This document shows, piece after piece, positions 8,749-16,859 of a stretch of DNA of 64,000 nucleotides. The stretch spans positions 2,480,001 through 2,544,000 of the forward strand of contig NZ_CP144459.1 in the NCBI RefSeq assembly GCF_050320395.1, read 5' to 3'. Numbering within the stretch: position 1 is the first letter of the stretch; each line of letters opens with the position of its first letter. Source of the stretch: Treponema_C sp050320395. Lineage in GTDB: Bacteria > Spirochaetota > Spirochaetia > Treponematales > Treponemataceae. The translations under genes were made by a program, and so were the position numbers. The notes under the pieces were generated by a model. That model did no database searches and was not told the origin of the DNA. It saw only the letters and a program-made list of their open reading frames with translations.

Positions 8749-10296
8749 TTATCCTTTCAATTCATATGATTTTAAATCCCTAAAAAGACTGACGACAATC
8801 AAAATGATAATAATTCCCAAGGGAAAAGCCGCTATAATGGACAGGCTTTGTAATTGATTTAAATCGGTTCCCACTAAAATAAGGGCGGCAGGCAGCACGA
8901 TAAACACAATTGCCCAAAATGCCCGCAGCCCCTTTTTCGGTTCGGCGTTTTTTGCAAGGTCGGTTTGCGAATAAGAGGCGATAACCAGGGTAATGGCGTC
9001 GAAGGTGCTTGAATAAAAGGCTATCATTGTAATTATTAAAATGCCGAAAATCAATTTTGAATAGGGAATTGTCTTAAGAATGTTTATAATAACGTCCGCA
9101 GGGGCCGCATTTTGAAGCGCATCGGCCGCATTGTACATTTCGTGAACCTGCAAGTGCAAACCGTAATTACCCAATATCATAAAAGAACAATAGGTGCCGG
9201 CAATACCGCACAAAAGACCGCCTATAACGGTGTTTTTAATCGTTCTGCCTTCCGAAATCGTTCCGATAAAAAAAGGTGTTGCAACGAACCACGCAATCCA
9301 ATAAGCCCAATAAAAAATAGTCCAGTTTTGCGGAAACCCTGAACCTTCGGCACCCGAAATTCTGAGGGGGTCCATCCATGTAGACATGGAAAAGAAATTT
9401 TGGAGCACCTTTCCCAAGCCGCTTATACTTGTTTCTATAATGTAAATTTTCGGAGATGCTATAAAAACGGAAATTAAAAGAACGGAAAACGATATAACCG
9501 AAATTTTGGCAAGCTGCGAGATTCCTTTTATACCCAGCAAAACGGCGGCGGTATATACTGCGGCGATAATCAATAAAATGCCGAGCGTTAAGAATTTACT
9601 TTCGGGTATACCGAATAAATGCGACACCGCCGAAGACAAGAGGGGGGTTGCCAACGAAAAGGTTGTCGCCGTTCCGGCAAGCAAGCCGACAACGGAAAAT
9701 ACGTCAATCAATTTACCGGGAAACCCGTCTATTTTATTGCCGAAAATAGACCTGCAGCTTTCGGACAGCTTTTGCTTTGTCCTTCCGCGCACATGGAGCA
9801 TAAAGCCGAAGGCGACCGCCGGTACGATATAAAAGGCCCAGGGTGTTATCCCCCAGTGGAAAAGCGGATAAGCCGATGCCCAATCCTGTTTTTCGGCCAG
9901 GCTTAAGCCCGTCATACCGAAGGGACTTTCGTTAAAATAGTATGCCCACTCGATAAGCGACCAGTATAAAATATCGGCCGCCATCGTTGAAGTAAAAATC
10001 ATCGAACCCCATTCGAAATCGGAATAGCGCGGTTTTTCGCCCCCGCCCAATTTTATGGAACCGTATTTTGAAAATGCAAGTCCTATGGCGGTAAACACCA
10101 AACCCAAGCCGAGCAGTATATAAAAAAAGCCGAGTTTATTGACGAACACATACCATAACGTATCGACGACTTTCATGGAAGCATTCGGAAAACGCAAAAG
10201 CAAAGCCGCAATTAAAATAATGACCGCAAGCGGCACGACGGTAATCAATCGGTCGATTTTTCCCTTTTGCTCAAACCTGTTTTTTTTACTGCTCAT
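8749..10296 (-). CDS. BCCT-family transporter, probably choline uptake
   Basis: An inner-membrane protein of 515 residues with about twelve membrane segments. It has the family hallmarks: EWGSMIFTSTMAADILYWSLIEWAYY and, in the core, FYWAYWIAWFVATPFFIGTISEGRTI with the conserved Trp-rich motif. BCCT carriers take up choline, glycine betaine or carnitine. The gene overlaps the end of the LicC-LicA fusion by four bases (ATGA), so both are made from one mRNA. That link makes choline the likely substrate, which the fusion protein would phosphorylate and activate with CTP. The exact substrate is an inference from context. Confidence 0.88.
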   Translation of the reverse strand: MSSKKNRFEQKGKIDRLITVVPLAVIILIAALLLRFPNASMKVVDTLWYVFVNKLGFFYILLGLGLVFTAIGLAFSKYGSIKLGGGEKPRYSDFEWGSMIFTSTMAADILYWSLIEWAYYFNESPFGMTGLSLAEKQDWASAYPLFHWGITPWAFYIVPAVAFGFMLHVRGRTKQKLSESCRSIFGNKIDGFPGKLIDVFSVVGLLAGTATTFSLATPLLSSAVSHLFGIPESKFLTLGILLIIAAVYTAAVLLGIKGISQLAKISVISFSVLLISVFIASPKIYIIETSISGLGKVLQNFFSMSTWMDPLRISGAEGSGFPQNWTIFYWAYWIAWFVATPFFIGTISEGRTIKNTVIGGLLCGIAGTYCSFMILGNYGLHLQVHEMYNAADALQNAAPADVIINILKTIPYSKLIFGILIITMIAFYSSTFDAITLVIASYSQTDLAKNAEPKKGLRAFWAIVFIVLPAALILVGTDLNQLQSLSIIAAFPLGIIIILIVVSLFRDLKSYELKG

Positions 10297-12074
10297 AATT
10301 TGTCCGCCTCTATTATCTCTTTTACTTTTTTATAATAATCTTTTGCATAACGGTACATTTTAAGTCCGTATTCGTCAAAGCTTATTCCCAAGGCTTGTTT
10401 ATAGCATGTCCACAATGCCCATAAAAATCCGGAAAGAGCCGTATAAGAATAAATCCGTATGCGCTCTTGAGTACTCGGTTCTCTTTCAAAATACAAGCGC
10501 ATAAGATGTTCCAGCTGCGCATTGTCGTAATAGGCGTAAATTGCAAACATGGCTATGTCGGCAAGGGGGTCGCACATACCCGCATATTCCCAGTCTATAA
10601 GCTTAACCGTTTCGTCCCGTATGATAAGGTTGTCGGGAATCAAGTCTATATGAGTTAAACACCGTTCTTTAGGTATCGAATCGAGCATATCCAACAGTTC
10701 ATCCATCCTTGCGCGGACTTCACGGTAATCATTATAAAAAATGCCGTTTTTTTTCTCGGTCAGCTTTTCATACCAGCCAATGCGCTCTCTAAAGTCAAAC
10801 GAATGAGGAACGGTTAAGCCTGAACTATGCAGCTGCCGTGCCGCCTGCATACACAGCCTAAGATCGTGTTCGCTATGGGCATCGGCATTATGACAGCCTT
10901 CAACGAATTTACTGATTTTTACCCCGGAGGCCGGATCAAAATAGATAATCGTATCGCTTAAGTTTAAAGGTGCAACGGTTTTATAAACCTCGTATTCTTC
11001 TTTGCGGCTAATTAAATCTTCCGTTCCCTCTCCGGGAATTCTGAAAATATAATTTTCCTTTTCTATTCGAAACAAAAATGATTTATTGGTCATGCCGAAT
11101 TTAAGCGGTTTCAGATGTGTAATACAGCGTTCGTCTTTTTTAAATATCTTTGCAATGAGCTCAAGCCATTTATTATGCGATGCCTCCAAATAGGAAGGGT
11201 CGAATAAGCGTATTTCATCAAGCGATTCGAATTCGTATACCTGATTGTCTTTTTGCTTATGCGCGAACATAGTTAAGTTTTTTATATTCCGCATATATAC
11301 GTCTTCCCAATACCAGTCGTCGCTGTCATCGCGTTTATATGCTGTTTCTATAAGCGGTTTTATTTTTTTCGAAAACCCTTTTGAAAAATATACAGGACCG
11401 TACATAACCCAGCTGTCTTTTCCGCCCACTTTAACTCCGGTTATTTTATCGTTTAAACCGGTTTTTAAAACCCATTCGCCTGTTTTACCCTTCATTTTAA
11501 CCGCCGAATACCATGAATCATATTCATGGGAACGGTACATATTTTCTCTAAGCCAATTGTCGCTGGATAAAATGTAGGTGTTTTTTAATTCATGCCGTAC
11601 ATGATAGAGGGTTGAAAGATTGTTTTTTGTTTTAAAGTCGGGGTTATACACCAGCTTTACACCGTATTTATCAATAAGATATTCAAAGCTTTCTTTTAAA
11701 TATCCGACAACAACAATTATATCATGTATGCCGGCTTCTTTGAGCTGCCTGATTTGACGCTCTATCATACGTTCGCCGAACACTTCCAAAAGCCCCTTGG
11801 GCGTAGTATAGCACAGAGGAACAAAGCGCGAACCGAAACCCGCCGCCATAATAACGGCATTGTCAACCTTACACGCGTTAAATTCGGACAAGGCTTTTTT
11901 AGTAGGCGTTTTTTTCCCGTTTCCGCTTTCGGATAAAAAGCCGTCATTTTTCATAGCGGCTGCAACCTTATTCACATATGCCGCCGATATGTTTAAAGCC
12001 TCGGCAATTTCGCGCTGAGATGCATCCTGCTTTTTAAGTAAAAATTCTATTATCTGAAAATATTTTTTGTTCAT
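10293..12074 (-). CDS. licCA: winged-helix / LicC cytidylyltransferase / LicA choline kinase fusion
   Basis: Three parts in one chain of 593 residues. Residues 1-55 form a helix-turn-helix (DASQREIAEALNISAAYVNKV). About 70-290 are a nucleotidyltransferase with AVIMAAGFGSRFVPL, the NTP-binding loop of LicC-like phosphocholine cytidylyltransferases. About 310-590 are an APH/choline-kinase domain with CLTHIDLIPDNLII and LIDWEYAG (catalytic and metal Asp). Together they would convert choline to CDP-choline for phosphatidylcholine or surface phosphocholine. LicC-LicA fusions are known in oral treponemes. ATG 12074 is chosen because the promoter read just upstream would start the mRNA about four bases before it; the upstream GTG and ATG would lie outside the mRNA. 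No Shine-Dalgarno sequence is seen. Confidence 0.88.
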   Translation of the reverse strand: MNKKYFQIIEFLLKKQDASQREIAEALNISAAYVNKVAAAMKNDGFLSESGNGKKTPTKKALSEFNACKVDNAVIMAAGFGSRFVPLCYTTPKGLLEVFGERMIERQIRQLKEAGIHDIIVVVGYLKESFEYLIDKYGVKLVYNPDFKTKNNLSTLYHVRHELKNTYILSSDNWLRENMYRSHEYDSWYSAVKMKGKTGEWVLKTGLNDKITGVKVGGKDSWVMYGPVYFSKGFSKKIKPLIETAYKRDDSDDWYWEDVYMRNIKNLTMFAHKQKDNQVYEFESLDEIRLFDPSYLEASHNKWLELIAKIFKKDERCITHLKPLKFGMTNKSFLFRIEKENYIFRIPGEGTEDLISRKEEYEVYKTVAPLNLSDTIIYFDPASGVKISKFVEGCHNADAHSEHDLRLCMQAARQLHSSGLTVPHSFDFRERIGWYEKLTEKKNGIFYNDYREVRARMDELLDMLDSIPKERCLTHIDLIPDNLIIRDETVKLIDWEYAGMCDPLADIAMFAIYAYYDNAQLEHLMRLYFEREPSTQERIRIYSYTALSGFLWALWTCYKQALGISFDEYGLKMYRYAKDYYKKVKEIIEADKL

Positions 12075-12084
12075 AACGTTAAGG

Positions 12085-12138
12085 AGTATAACCGATATCA
12101 TGTTCACTGTCTATACCATTTTTACAAAAGAGTGAACA
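12085..12138 (-). promoter_or_regulatory. licCA promoter with flanking inverted repeat
   Basis: Minus-strand TAGACA (12113-12108) and TATACT (12090-12085) are 17 bp apart. Transcription would start about 12078, making the mRNA nearly leaderless. A perfect 8-bp inverted repeat, TGTTCACT at 12101-12108 and AGTGAACA at 12131-12138, brackets the -35 with 30-bp spacing (about three helical turns). It is a good operator candidate, perhaps for the helix-turn-helix of LicCA itself. Confidence 0.55.
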
Positions 12139-12195
12139 CCCTGTAGCGGTTGAACCGGTTAAGGAAAAGGATCGGTGACAGCGGCAAAAGCTATC

Positions 12196-12224
12196 TTGCG
12201 TAATAAGATACAAAACGTTATAAT
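12196..12224 (+). promoter_or_regulatory. promoter of ndk-gpsA-ffh
   Basis: TTGCGT (12196-12201) and a perfect TATAAT (12219-12224) with 17-bp spacing, 35 bases before the ndk start. Confidence 0.65.
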
Positions 12225-12259
12225 AGTAAGAATTAAATTATGTATACGAGGACACACAC

Positions 12260-12709
12260 ATGAATGAACGCTGTTTTGTTATGTTAAAGCCGGGAGCAAT
12301 AAACCGGCGAATTGTCGGCGAAGTTATAAGCCGGCTTGAACGAAAGGGATTAAACTTAAGCGCAGCCAAGATGATGAAAATCGGGCCGGAGCTGGCAAAG
12401 CAGCATTATGCCGAGCATGCAAAAAAATCCTTTTTTAAGGATTTGGTTACCTACGTTACATCGGCACCCGTTTTGGCAATGGTTTGGGAGGGAGATAACT
12501 GCATTGCTTTAATCCGTAAGCTTGTCGGCGCGACAAATCCGGCCGATGCGGTTCCCGGAACCATCAGGGGCGATTTTTGTATTCACACGGGCTTGAACAT
12601 CATACATGCATCCGACAGCCCCAAAAGCGGAGAACGTGAATGCGCTTTGTTTTTCAAACCCGAAGAAATTATTTCATGGCATGACGAATACACGGATAAA
12701 TGGATATAG
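12260..12709 (+). CDS. ndk: nucleoside diphosphate kinase
   Basis: A soluble enzyme of 149 residues that balances nucleoside triphosphate pools by transferring the gamma phosphate through a phospho-histidine. The catalytic His is His116 in NIIHASDSPKSG. The N-terminal FVMLKPGA and the RGDFCIHTG segment are typical. GAGGA precedes the ATG. It is the first gene of a three-gene housekeeping operon with gpsA and ffh. Confidence 0.95.
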   Translation: MNERCFVMLKPGAINRRIVGEVISRLERKGLNLSAAKMMKIGPELAKQHYAEHAKKSFFKDLVTYVTSAPVLAMVWEGDNCIALIRKLVGATNPADAVPGTIRGDFCIHTGLNIIHASDSPKSGERECALFFKPEEIISWHDEYTDKWI

Positions 12710-12733
12710 CAAAAAAGGCGGCAGAGTAGAAGC

Positions 12734-13780
12734 ATGAACGGAAAAACCATAGGCGTTATAGGAGCCGGGGCTTGGGGAACCGCGATGGCGCAAAGCCTTT
12801 CGTCGGGCGGCCACGATGTCGAATTATGGGCGCTTGAAGCGGACGTTGTACACGATATAAATACGCAGCATGAAAATAAACGCTATCTCAAGAACATCCC
12901 CCTGTCGCCGAGGCTGCGCGCCGTTTCGGATATAAAAGAAGCCGCTTCAAACAAAGATTTTTTAATTCTTTCGTCTCCTTCTTTATATCTTGCCCGTACC
13001 GTTGCGCAAATTGTCGATATACCGTCAATCGTCAACGGTTCAACCTGTATCGGCGTTTTAACCAAGGGCCTTATACCGACCGATACGGGACCGAAGCTCA
13101 TACTCGACGTACTGGAAACGGTCCTGCCTTTTGCATACCGTAAAAACCTTGTATATATTTCAGGCCCCAGCCATGCCGAAGAAGTCGCCGCGGGAAAATT
13201 GACCGGCCTGATTGCCGCAAGCGAAAATCCGAAAAACTCAATACGTTTTCGGGAATTGATGAAAGTACCCGGCCTGATGGTGTTTTCGAGTTTGGATGTT
13301 GTCGGCGTACAAATATGCGCCGCCGCAAAAAACGTTATCGCCGTTATTTTCGGCTGTCTTGATGCAATAGCGGAACAGTCGAATATGTTCGGCGATAATA
13401 CCGAAGCCCTCCTCCTTGCCGCAGGCTTAAACGAAATTCAAACCCTCGGTTTTGCCCTCGGTGCAACCCATGCCGAAACCTTTACATCAATAGCGGGCGT
13501 CGGCGACCTGGAAGTAACCTGCCGCTCAACATACGGGCGAAACCGCAGGTTCGGACGCGATATTATTCAAAAAAACATACTCGATTCTTTTAAAAACCTG
13601 GATGACTGTATTGAACGCATCGGTGAAATCGGCTATCTTCCCGAAGGAGCGGTTGCGTGTAAATACATACAGGAAATAAGCCGCAAACTGAGCATTAAAC
13701 TGCCCATTTGCAGCGGCTTATACCGAATTCTGAATAAAGAGATAAAACCTTTGGATTTTCTCATCGAATTATTGAGGTAA
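12734..13780 (+). CDS. gpsA: glycerol-3-phosphate dehydrogenase [NAD(P)+]
   Basis: A 348-residue cytoplasmic enzyme that reduces dihydroxyacetone phosphate to sn-glycerol 3-phosphate for phospholipid synthesis. The N-terminal Rossmann motif is GVIGAGAWGTAMA. The catalytic Lys region reads AAKNVIAVIFG, and AGVGDLEVTCRSTYGRNRRFG is the substrate-site signature. The gap from ndk is 24 bases and from ffh three bases. Only a weak Shine-Dalgarno sequence (AGTAGAAG) is seen before the start. Confidence 0.95.
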   Translation: MNGKTIGVIGAGAWGTAMAQSLSSGGHDVELWALEADVVHDINTQHENKRYLKNIPLSPRLRAVSDIKEAASNKDFLILSSPSLYLARTVAQIVDIPSIVNGSTCIGVLTKGLIPTDTGPKLILDVLETVLPFAYRKNLVYISGPSHAEEVAAGKLTGLIAASENPKNSIRFRELMKVPGLMVFSSLDVVGVQICAAAKNVIAVIFGCLDAIAEQSNMFGDNTEALLLAAGLNEIQTLGFALGATHAETFTSIAGVGDLEVTCRSTYGRNRRFGRDIIQKNILDSFKNLDDCIERIGEIGYLPEGAVACKYIQEISRKLSIKLPICSGLYRILNKEIKPLDFLIELLR

Positions 13781-13783
13781 ACA

Positions 13784-15133
13784 ATGCTTGAAAAAATAAC
13801 GGATACGTTCAGCGGAATTATCCGCACCATCGGCGGAAAATCCGTCATAACCGAAAAAAATATTGAAGAGACGGTTGAATCGATTAAAACCGCTTTGCTT
13901 GAAGCCGACGTAAACCTTCGTGTTGTGCGCCGCTTTGTAAACAGTACCATAGAAGAAGCAAAGGGCGAAAAAGTACTGCGTGCGGTTAATCCCGGCCAGC
14001 AGTTTATAAAAATCGTACACGATAAAATCACCGCCTTACTCGGCGACGCAAAAACCGACTTGCATTTAAAAGGCCCCGACACTCAATCCGTTATTTTGTT
14101 TTCCGGCTTACAGGGTTCGGGAAAAACGACTTCGGCGGTAAAACTTGCGGCCAAATTAAAAAAAGAGGGCCGTAAGCCCCTTCTCGCAGCCTGTGACCTT
14201 GTCCGGCCGGCCGCCATACAGCAGTTATGCATTACCGCCGACAAAGCGGGTATTCCCGTTTACAAAGAGGATATTGCCCTCCCCGGTACGCCTAAGGATT
14301 CTTTGCGGATTGCAAAAGAAGCTAAAAAATTTGCGGCAAAAAACGGGTATGATACCCTCATTATAGATACCGCCGGCCGCCTGCAGCTTGACGAAGTGAT
14401 GATGGACGAAATTGCGGATATCAAAAAAGCACTGACTCCCGATGAAACGGTTTTGGTTGCCGATTCCATGACCGGTCAAAATGCGGTCGATATTGCAAAA
14501 ACATTTGACGAGCGTCTCGGCTTAACCGGTATTATATTAACGAAATTCGACTCGGATACCAGAGGCGGTGCGGCCCTTTCGCTCAAAAGCGTAACCGGAA
14601 AACCCATTTTATTTATCGGTACGGGAGAAAAAATAGAAGATTTCGAAGTTTTTCATCCGGAGCGTATAGCCGGCCGTATTTTAGGTATGGGAGACGTCGT
14701 ATCGCTCGTTGAAAAAGCTCAGGAAACGATAGATATAAAAGAAGCCGAGCGCCTTCAAAAAAAGATGGCTTCCAACGAATTCAGTCTTGAAGATATGCTT
14801 GAACAGCTGCGGCAAGTACAAAAAATGGGGCCCATAGAGTCCCTGATGGAAATGATGCCCGGTTTTTCCGGCCAAATCAATCCTCAGGATATCGATACAA
14901 GCGGCCTTAAAACTCAGGAAGCGATTATCTGTTCGATGACGAAAAAAGAGCGGGCAAATCATTTGATTATCGGCCCGTCACGGCGGAAACGTATTGCCCG
15001 CGGCTCGGGCACCTCCGTTGCAGAGGTAAACCGCCTCATCAAACAGTTTGAAAAAACACGGCTCATGATGAAAAAAATGACTAAAAACAAGGGCATGCAG
15101 GCAAAGATGATGCGGCAATTCGGCGCTTTCTGA
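13784..15133 (+). CDS. ffh: signal recognition particle protein Ffh (SRP54)
   Basis: A 449-residue GTPase that binds signal peptides on ribosomes and delivers membrane proteins to FtsY. An N domain (1-90) is followed by the G domain with GLQGSGKTT at 108-116, DTAGR and TKFDSDTRGG. A C-terminal M domain follows with Met-rich helices (PIESLMEMMPGF, KTRLMMKKMTKNKGMQ) and the RNA-binding stretch GTSVAEVNRLIKQFEK. GAGG lies before the ATG. The length is normal for the family. Confidence 0.97.
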   Translation: MLEKITDTFSGIIRTIGGKSVITEKNIEETVESIKTALLEADVNLRVVRRFVNSTIEEAKGEKVLRAVNPGQQFIKIVHDKITALLGDAKTDLHLKGPDTQSVILFSGLQGSGKTTSAVKLAAKLKKEGRKPLLAACDLVRPAAIQQLCITADKAGIPVYKEDIALPGTPKDSLRIAKEAKKFAAKNGYDTLIIDTAGRLQLDEVMMDEIADIKKALTPDETVLVADSMTGQNAVDIAKTFDERLGLTGIILTKFDSDTRGGAALSLKSVTGKPILFIGTGEKIEDFEVFHPERIAGRILGMGDVVSLVEKAQETIDIKEAERLQKKMASNEFSLEDMLEQLRQVQKMGPIESLMEMMPGFSGQINPQDIDTSGLKTQEAIICSMTKKERANHLIIGPSRRKRIARGSGTSVAEVNRLIKQFEKTRLMMKKMTKNKGMQAKMMRQFGAF

Positions 15134-15164
15134 CCGGATACTCTTCAGCACCGCACGGGGAACA

Positions 15165-15208
15165 GGGCTGTCTGAAAACCGAGGTTTTCGGGCAGTCCCT
15201 TTACTTTT
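15165..15208 (+). terminator. ffh operon terminator
   Basis: A long hairpin (15165-15180 with 15183-15199) with a two-base loop and a T-rich tail. Its core, GGCTGTCTGAAAACC, recurs with variation in other intergenic hairpins of the window (18170, 29061). Confidence 0.75.
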
Positions 15209-15263
15209 CGGAAAAACCGTGTTATTATAGCGCAGGAGGTGCATTAAAGCATACCTGCAAACT

Positions 15264-15467
15264 ATGATACGGGAACTTTTGGCACAAAACATAAAAAAAC
15301 ACCGCAAACGCTCAGGCTTAACTCAAAAACGCTTTGCCGAGCTGTGCGGCGTGTCATCCAGCCTTGTCGCCCACATAGAAACGCAAAGCTGTACACCGTC
15401 CATAGCTTTTTTGGAAAAAGCCTGCGGTGTTTTAAAAATACATCCGAAGCGCTTATTTGAATCATGA
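15264..15467 (+). CDS. small Xre-family helix-turn-helix regulator
   Basis: 67 residues that are almost entirely one Cro/C1-type domain (LAQNIKKHRKRSGLTQKRFA, then LCGVSSSLVAHIETQ). The start is uncertain. ATG 15264 has no close ribosome-binding site. A strong AGGAGGT at 15233-15239 is 25 bases away but sits 3-4 bases before an in-frame ATT (15243), which would add seven residues. The same AGGAGGT lies in an imperfect hairpin with ACCTGC (15230-15258). The target is unknown; it may be self-regulated. Confidence 0.75.
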   Translation: MIRELLAQNIKKHRKRSGLTQKRFAELCGVSSSLVAHIETQSCTPSIAFLEKACGVLKIHPKRLFES

Positions 15468-15505
15468 TAAGCCGATTTCTGAAGAACCGAAGAAGAGCCG
15501 ACCTA

Positions 15506-15534
15506 TTGACACAATCGGCCTTTTAGTGTAGATT
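15506..15534 (+). promoter_or_regulatory. promoter of tRNA-Asn
   Basis: TTGACA (15506-15511) and TAGATT (15529-15534) with 17-bp spacing, ending ten bases before the tRNA. Confidence 0.6.
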
Positions 15535-15544
15535 ATATCTACTT

Positions 15545-15617
15545 TCCCCTGTAGCTCAGTCGGCAGAGCAACAGACTGTTAATCTGTGGGTCCGCAGTTC
15601 AAGCCTGCGCGGGGGAG
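15545..15617 (+). tRNA. tRNA-Asn (anticodon GTT)
   Basis: A full cloverleaf can be folded by eye. The acceptor stem pairs TCCCCTG (15545-15551) with CGGGGGA (15610-15616). The D arm is GCTC/GAGC, the anticodon stem ACAGA/TCTGT with GTT at 15578-15580, and the T arm CGCAG-TTCAAGC-CTGCG. The discriminator is G at 15617. CCA is not encoded. Confidence 0.95.
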
Positions 15618-15637
15618 CTATTAAAAGCCCTTTTTAC

Positions 15638-15686
15638 AAAAAGCCGTCTCAGTCCGTTTACTTGCGGTAAAAAGACGGCTTTTTTT
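15638..15686 (+). terminator. tRNA-Asn terminator
   Basis: AGCCGTCT pairs with AGACGGCT (15642-15649 with 15673-15680) and A-run pairs extend the base. A run of seven T follows. Confidence 0.8.
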
Positions 15687-15747
15687 ATATCCGGACCTTT
15701 TCCGTCATGCTTCTTGTACCGAATTAATTTTTCCTGTAAGAATTCGC

Positions 15748-15782
15748 TTGACAAATTTAAAAACTTAGGTTAACGTTAACCT
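15748..15782 (+). promoter_or_regulatory. lacI-type promoter with embedded 16-bp palindromic operator
   Basis: TTGACA at 15748-15753. Seventeen bases later lies TAACGT (15771-15776), inside a perfect 16-bp palindrome AGGTTAACGTTAACCT (15767-15782). The ATG of the regulator begins at the very next base. The central CG flanked by A/T is typical of LacI-family operators. Autorepression by blocking the -10 is likely. Confidence 0.7.
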
Positions 15783-16784
15783 ATGGCAGCAACGCTTTCT
15801 TCGCTGGCAAAAGAGACGGGCTTTTCGGTGAACACCGTATCGCGTGTTTTGCGGGGCGACAAAAACATCAGCGCTAAAACGACTCAGCTTATAAAAAAAG
15901 CCGCCGAAGAAATGGAATATATTCCGAATTACATTGCAGGCAGTATGCGCCGTAAAGAAACCAAAACAATCGGAGTTATTTCGGCCGATTCTTCCAACCC
16001 CTTTTTTGCCGAAATCATTTTGGGTATAGAAGAAACCGCAAAAAAACAGGGCTATCATATTTTGCTGATGAATACCGAAGAAAACCCGGAAAACGAATGC
16101 GCAGCTCTTAAAATTCTGCAAGCCCGCCAAGTTGACGGCCTTATCAGCATGCCCGTATATAACGATGAGCATGTAATGGCCCTGTACGAAAAATTTCCCC
16201 ATCCCTATCTGTTTGCAGGCAGAAAAGTACTCGGTTTGGAAAAACACGCTATCTTATTCGATGACGCCCGTACAACCCATGATTTAACGCAGCGTTTTAT
16301 AAAAAAGGGACACCGCCGTATTTTATATATAACCGGACCTGCCATGGTAAGCAATACCTTTGACCGCTTATACGGTTATGTATACGCATGCATCAAACAC
16401 AATCTGCCGATAAACCGCTCGTATATAATAAAAAGCGGCGGCCATATTAAAGACGGTTACAAGGCGGTCGACAAGGCACTAAAAAAAGGTCTTGAGTTTA
16501 CGGCGGTTATCTGCTTTAACGACCTTGTTGCCGCCGGTGTTCTTCGCGCTTTAAATGAACAAAAAATACGCGTCCCCGAAAAAATAGAAGTTGCAGGCTG
16601 CGACAATTTGGACATTGCAAAGTATTTGACACCCGCTTTAAGTACCCTCGAAGTGCCGAAACACCGTCTGGGAGAAAAAGCGGTATTGGAATTGATAGAG
16701 CATATAAAAGACAAAGATCGTCCGTATAAAACGATATATTTAAAAACCCGTATGATGTTCAGGGAATCGACCCTGAATGACTAG
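15783..16784 (+). CDS. LacI-family transcriptional regulator
   Basis: A 333-residue repressor. Residues 3-24 are the LacI helix-turn-helix (TLSSLAKETGFSVNTVSRVL), then the hinge helix (EYIPNYIAGSMRRKETKTIG). A periplasmic-binding-protein-like sugar domain follows (VISADSSNPFFAEIILGIEE, FNDLVAAGVLRAL). The start cannot be later because the helix-turn-helix needs residue 3 on. No Shine-Dalgarno sequence exists, and the predicted transcription start coincides with the ATG, so the mRNA is probably leaderless. It precedes and very likely controls the ABC operon that follows. Confidence 0.92.
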   Translation: MAATLSSLAKETGFSVNTVSRVLRGDKNISAKTTQLIKKAAEEMEYIPNYIAGSMRRKETKTIGVISADSSNPFFAEIILGIEETAKKQGYHILLMNTEENPENECAALKILQARQVDGLISMPVYNDEHVMALYEKFPHPYLFAGRKVLGLEKHAILFDDARTTHDLTQRFIKKGHRRILYITGPAMVSNTFDRLYGYVYACIKHNLPINRSYIIKSGGHIKDGYKAVDKALKKGLEFTAVICFNDLVAAGVLRALNEQKIRVPEKIEVAGCDNLDIAKYLTPALSTLEVPKHRLGEKAVLELIEHIKDKDRPYKTIYLKTRMMFRESTLND

Positions 16785-16791
16785 GATGCCT

Positions 16792-16815
16792 GTTGTAAAA
16801 GAACCCTTTTACAAC
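16792..16815 (+). repeat. hairpin between lacI-type gene and binding-protein gene
   Basis: A perfect 10-bp inverted repeat GTTGTAAAAG / CTTTTACAAC with a four-base loop. It lacks a T-run and may protect the downstream mRNA or mark a processing site. Confidence 0.6.
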
Positions 16816-16859
16816 TGAAACCGCACGGCGGTTATAAAAAAAATTATCAGGAGGAAGGC

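Noticed and set aside
8669..8857. 62-residue open frame near the BCCT gene end
   Set aside because: It overlaps the terminator and the antisense of the BCCT gene.
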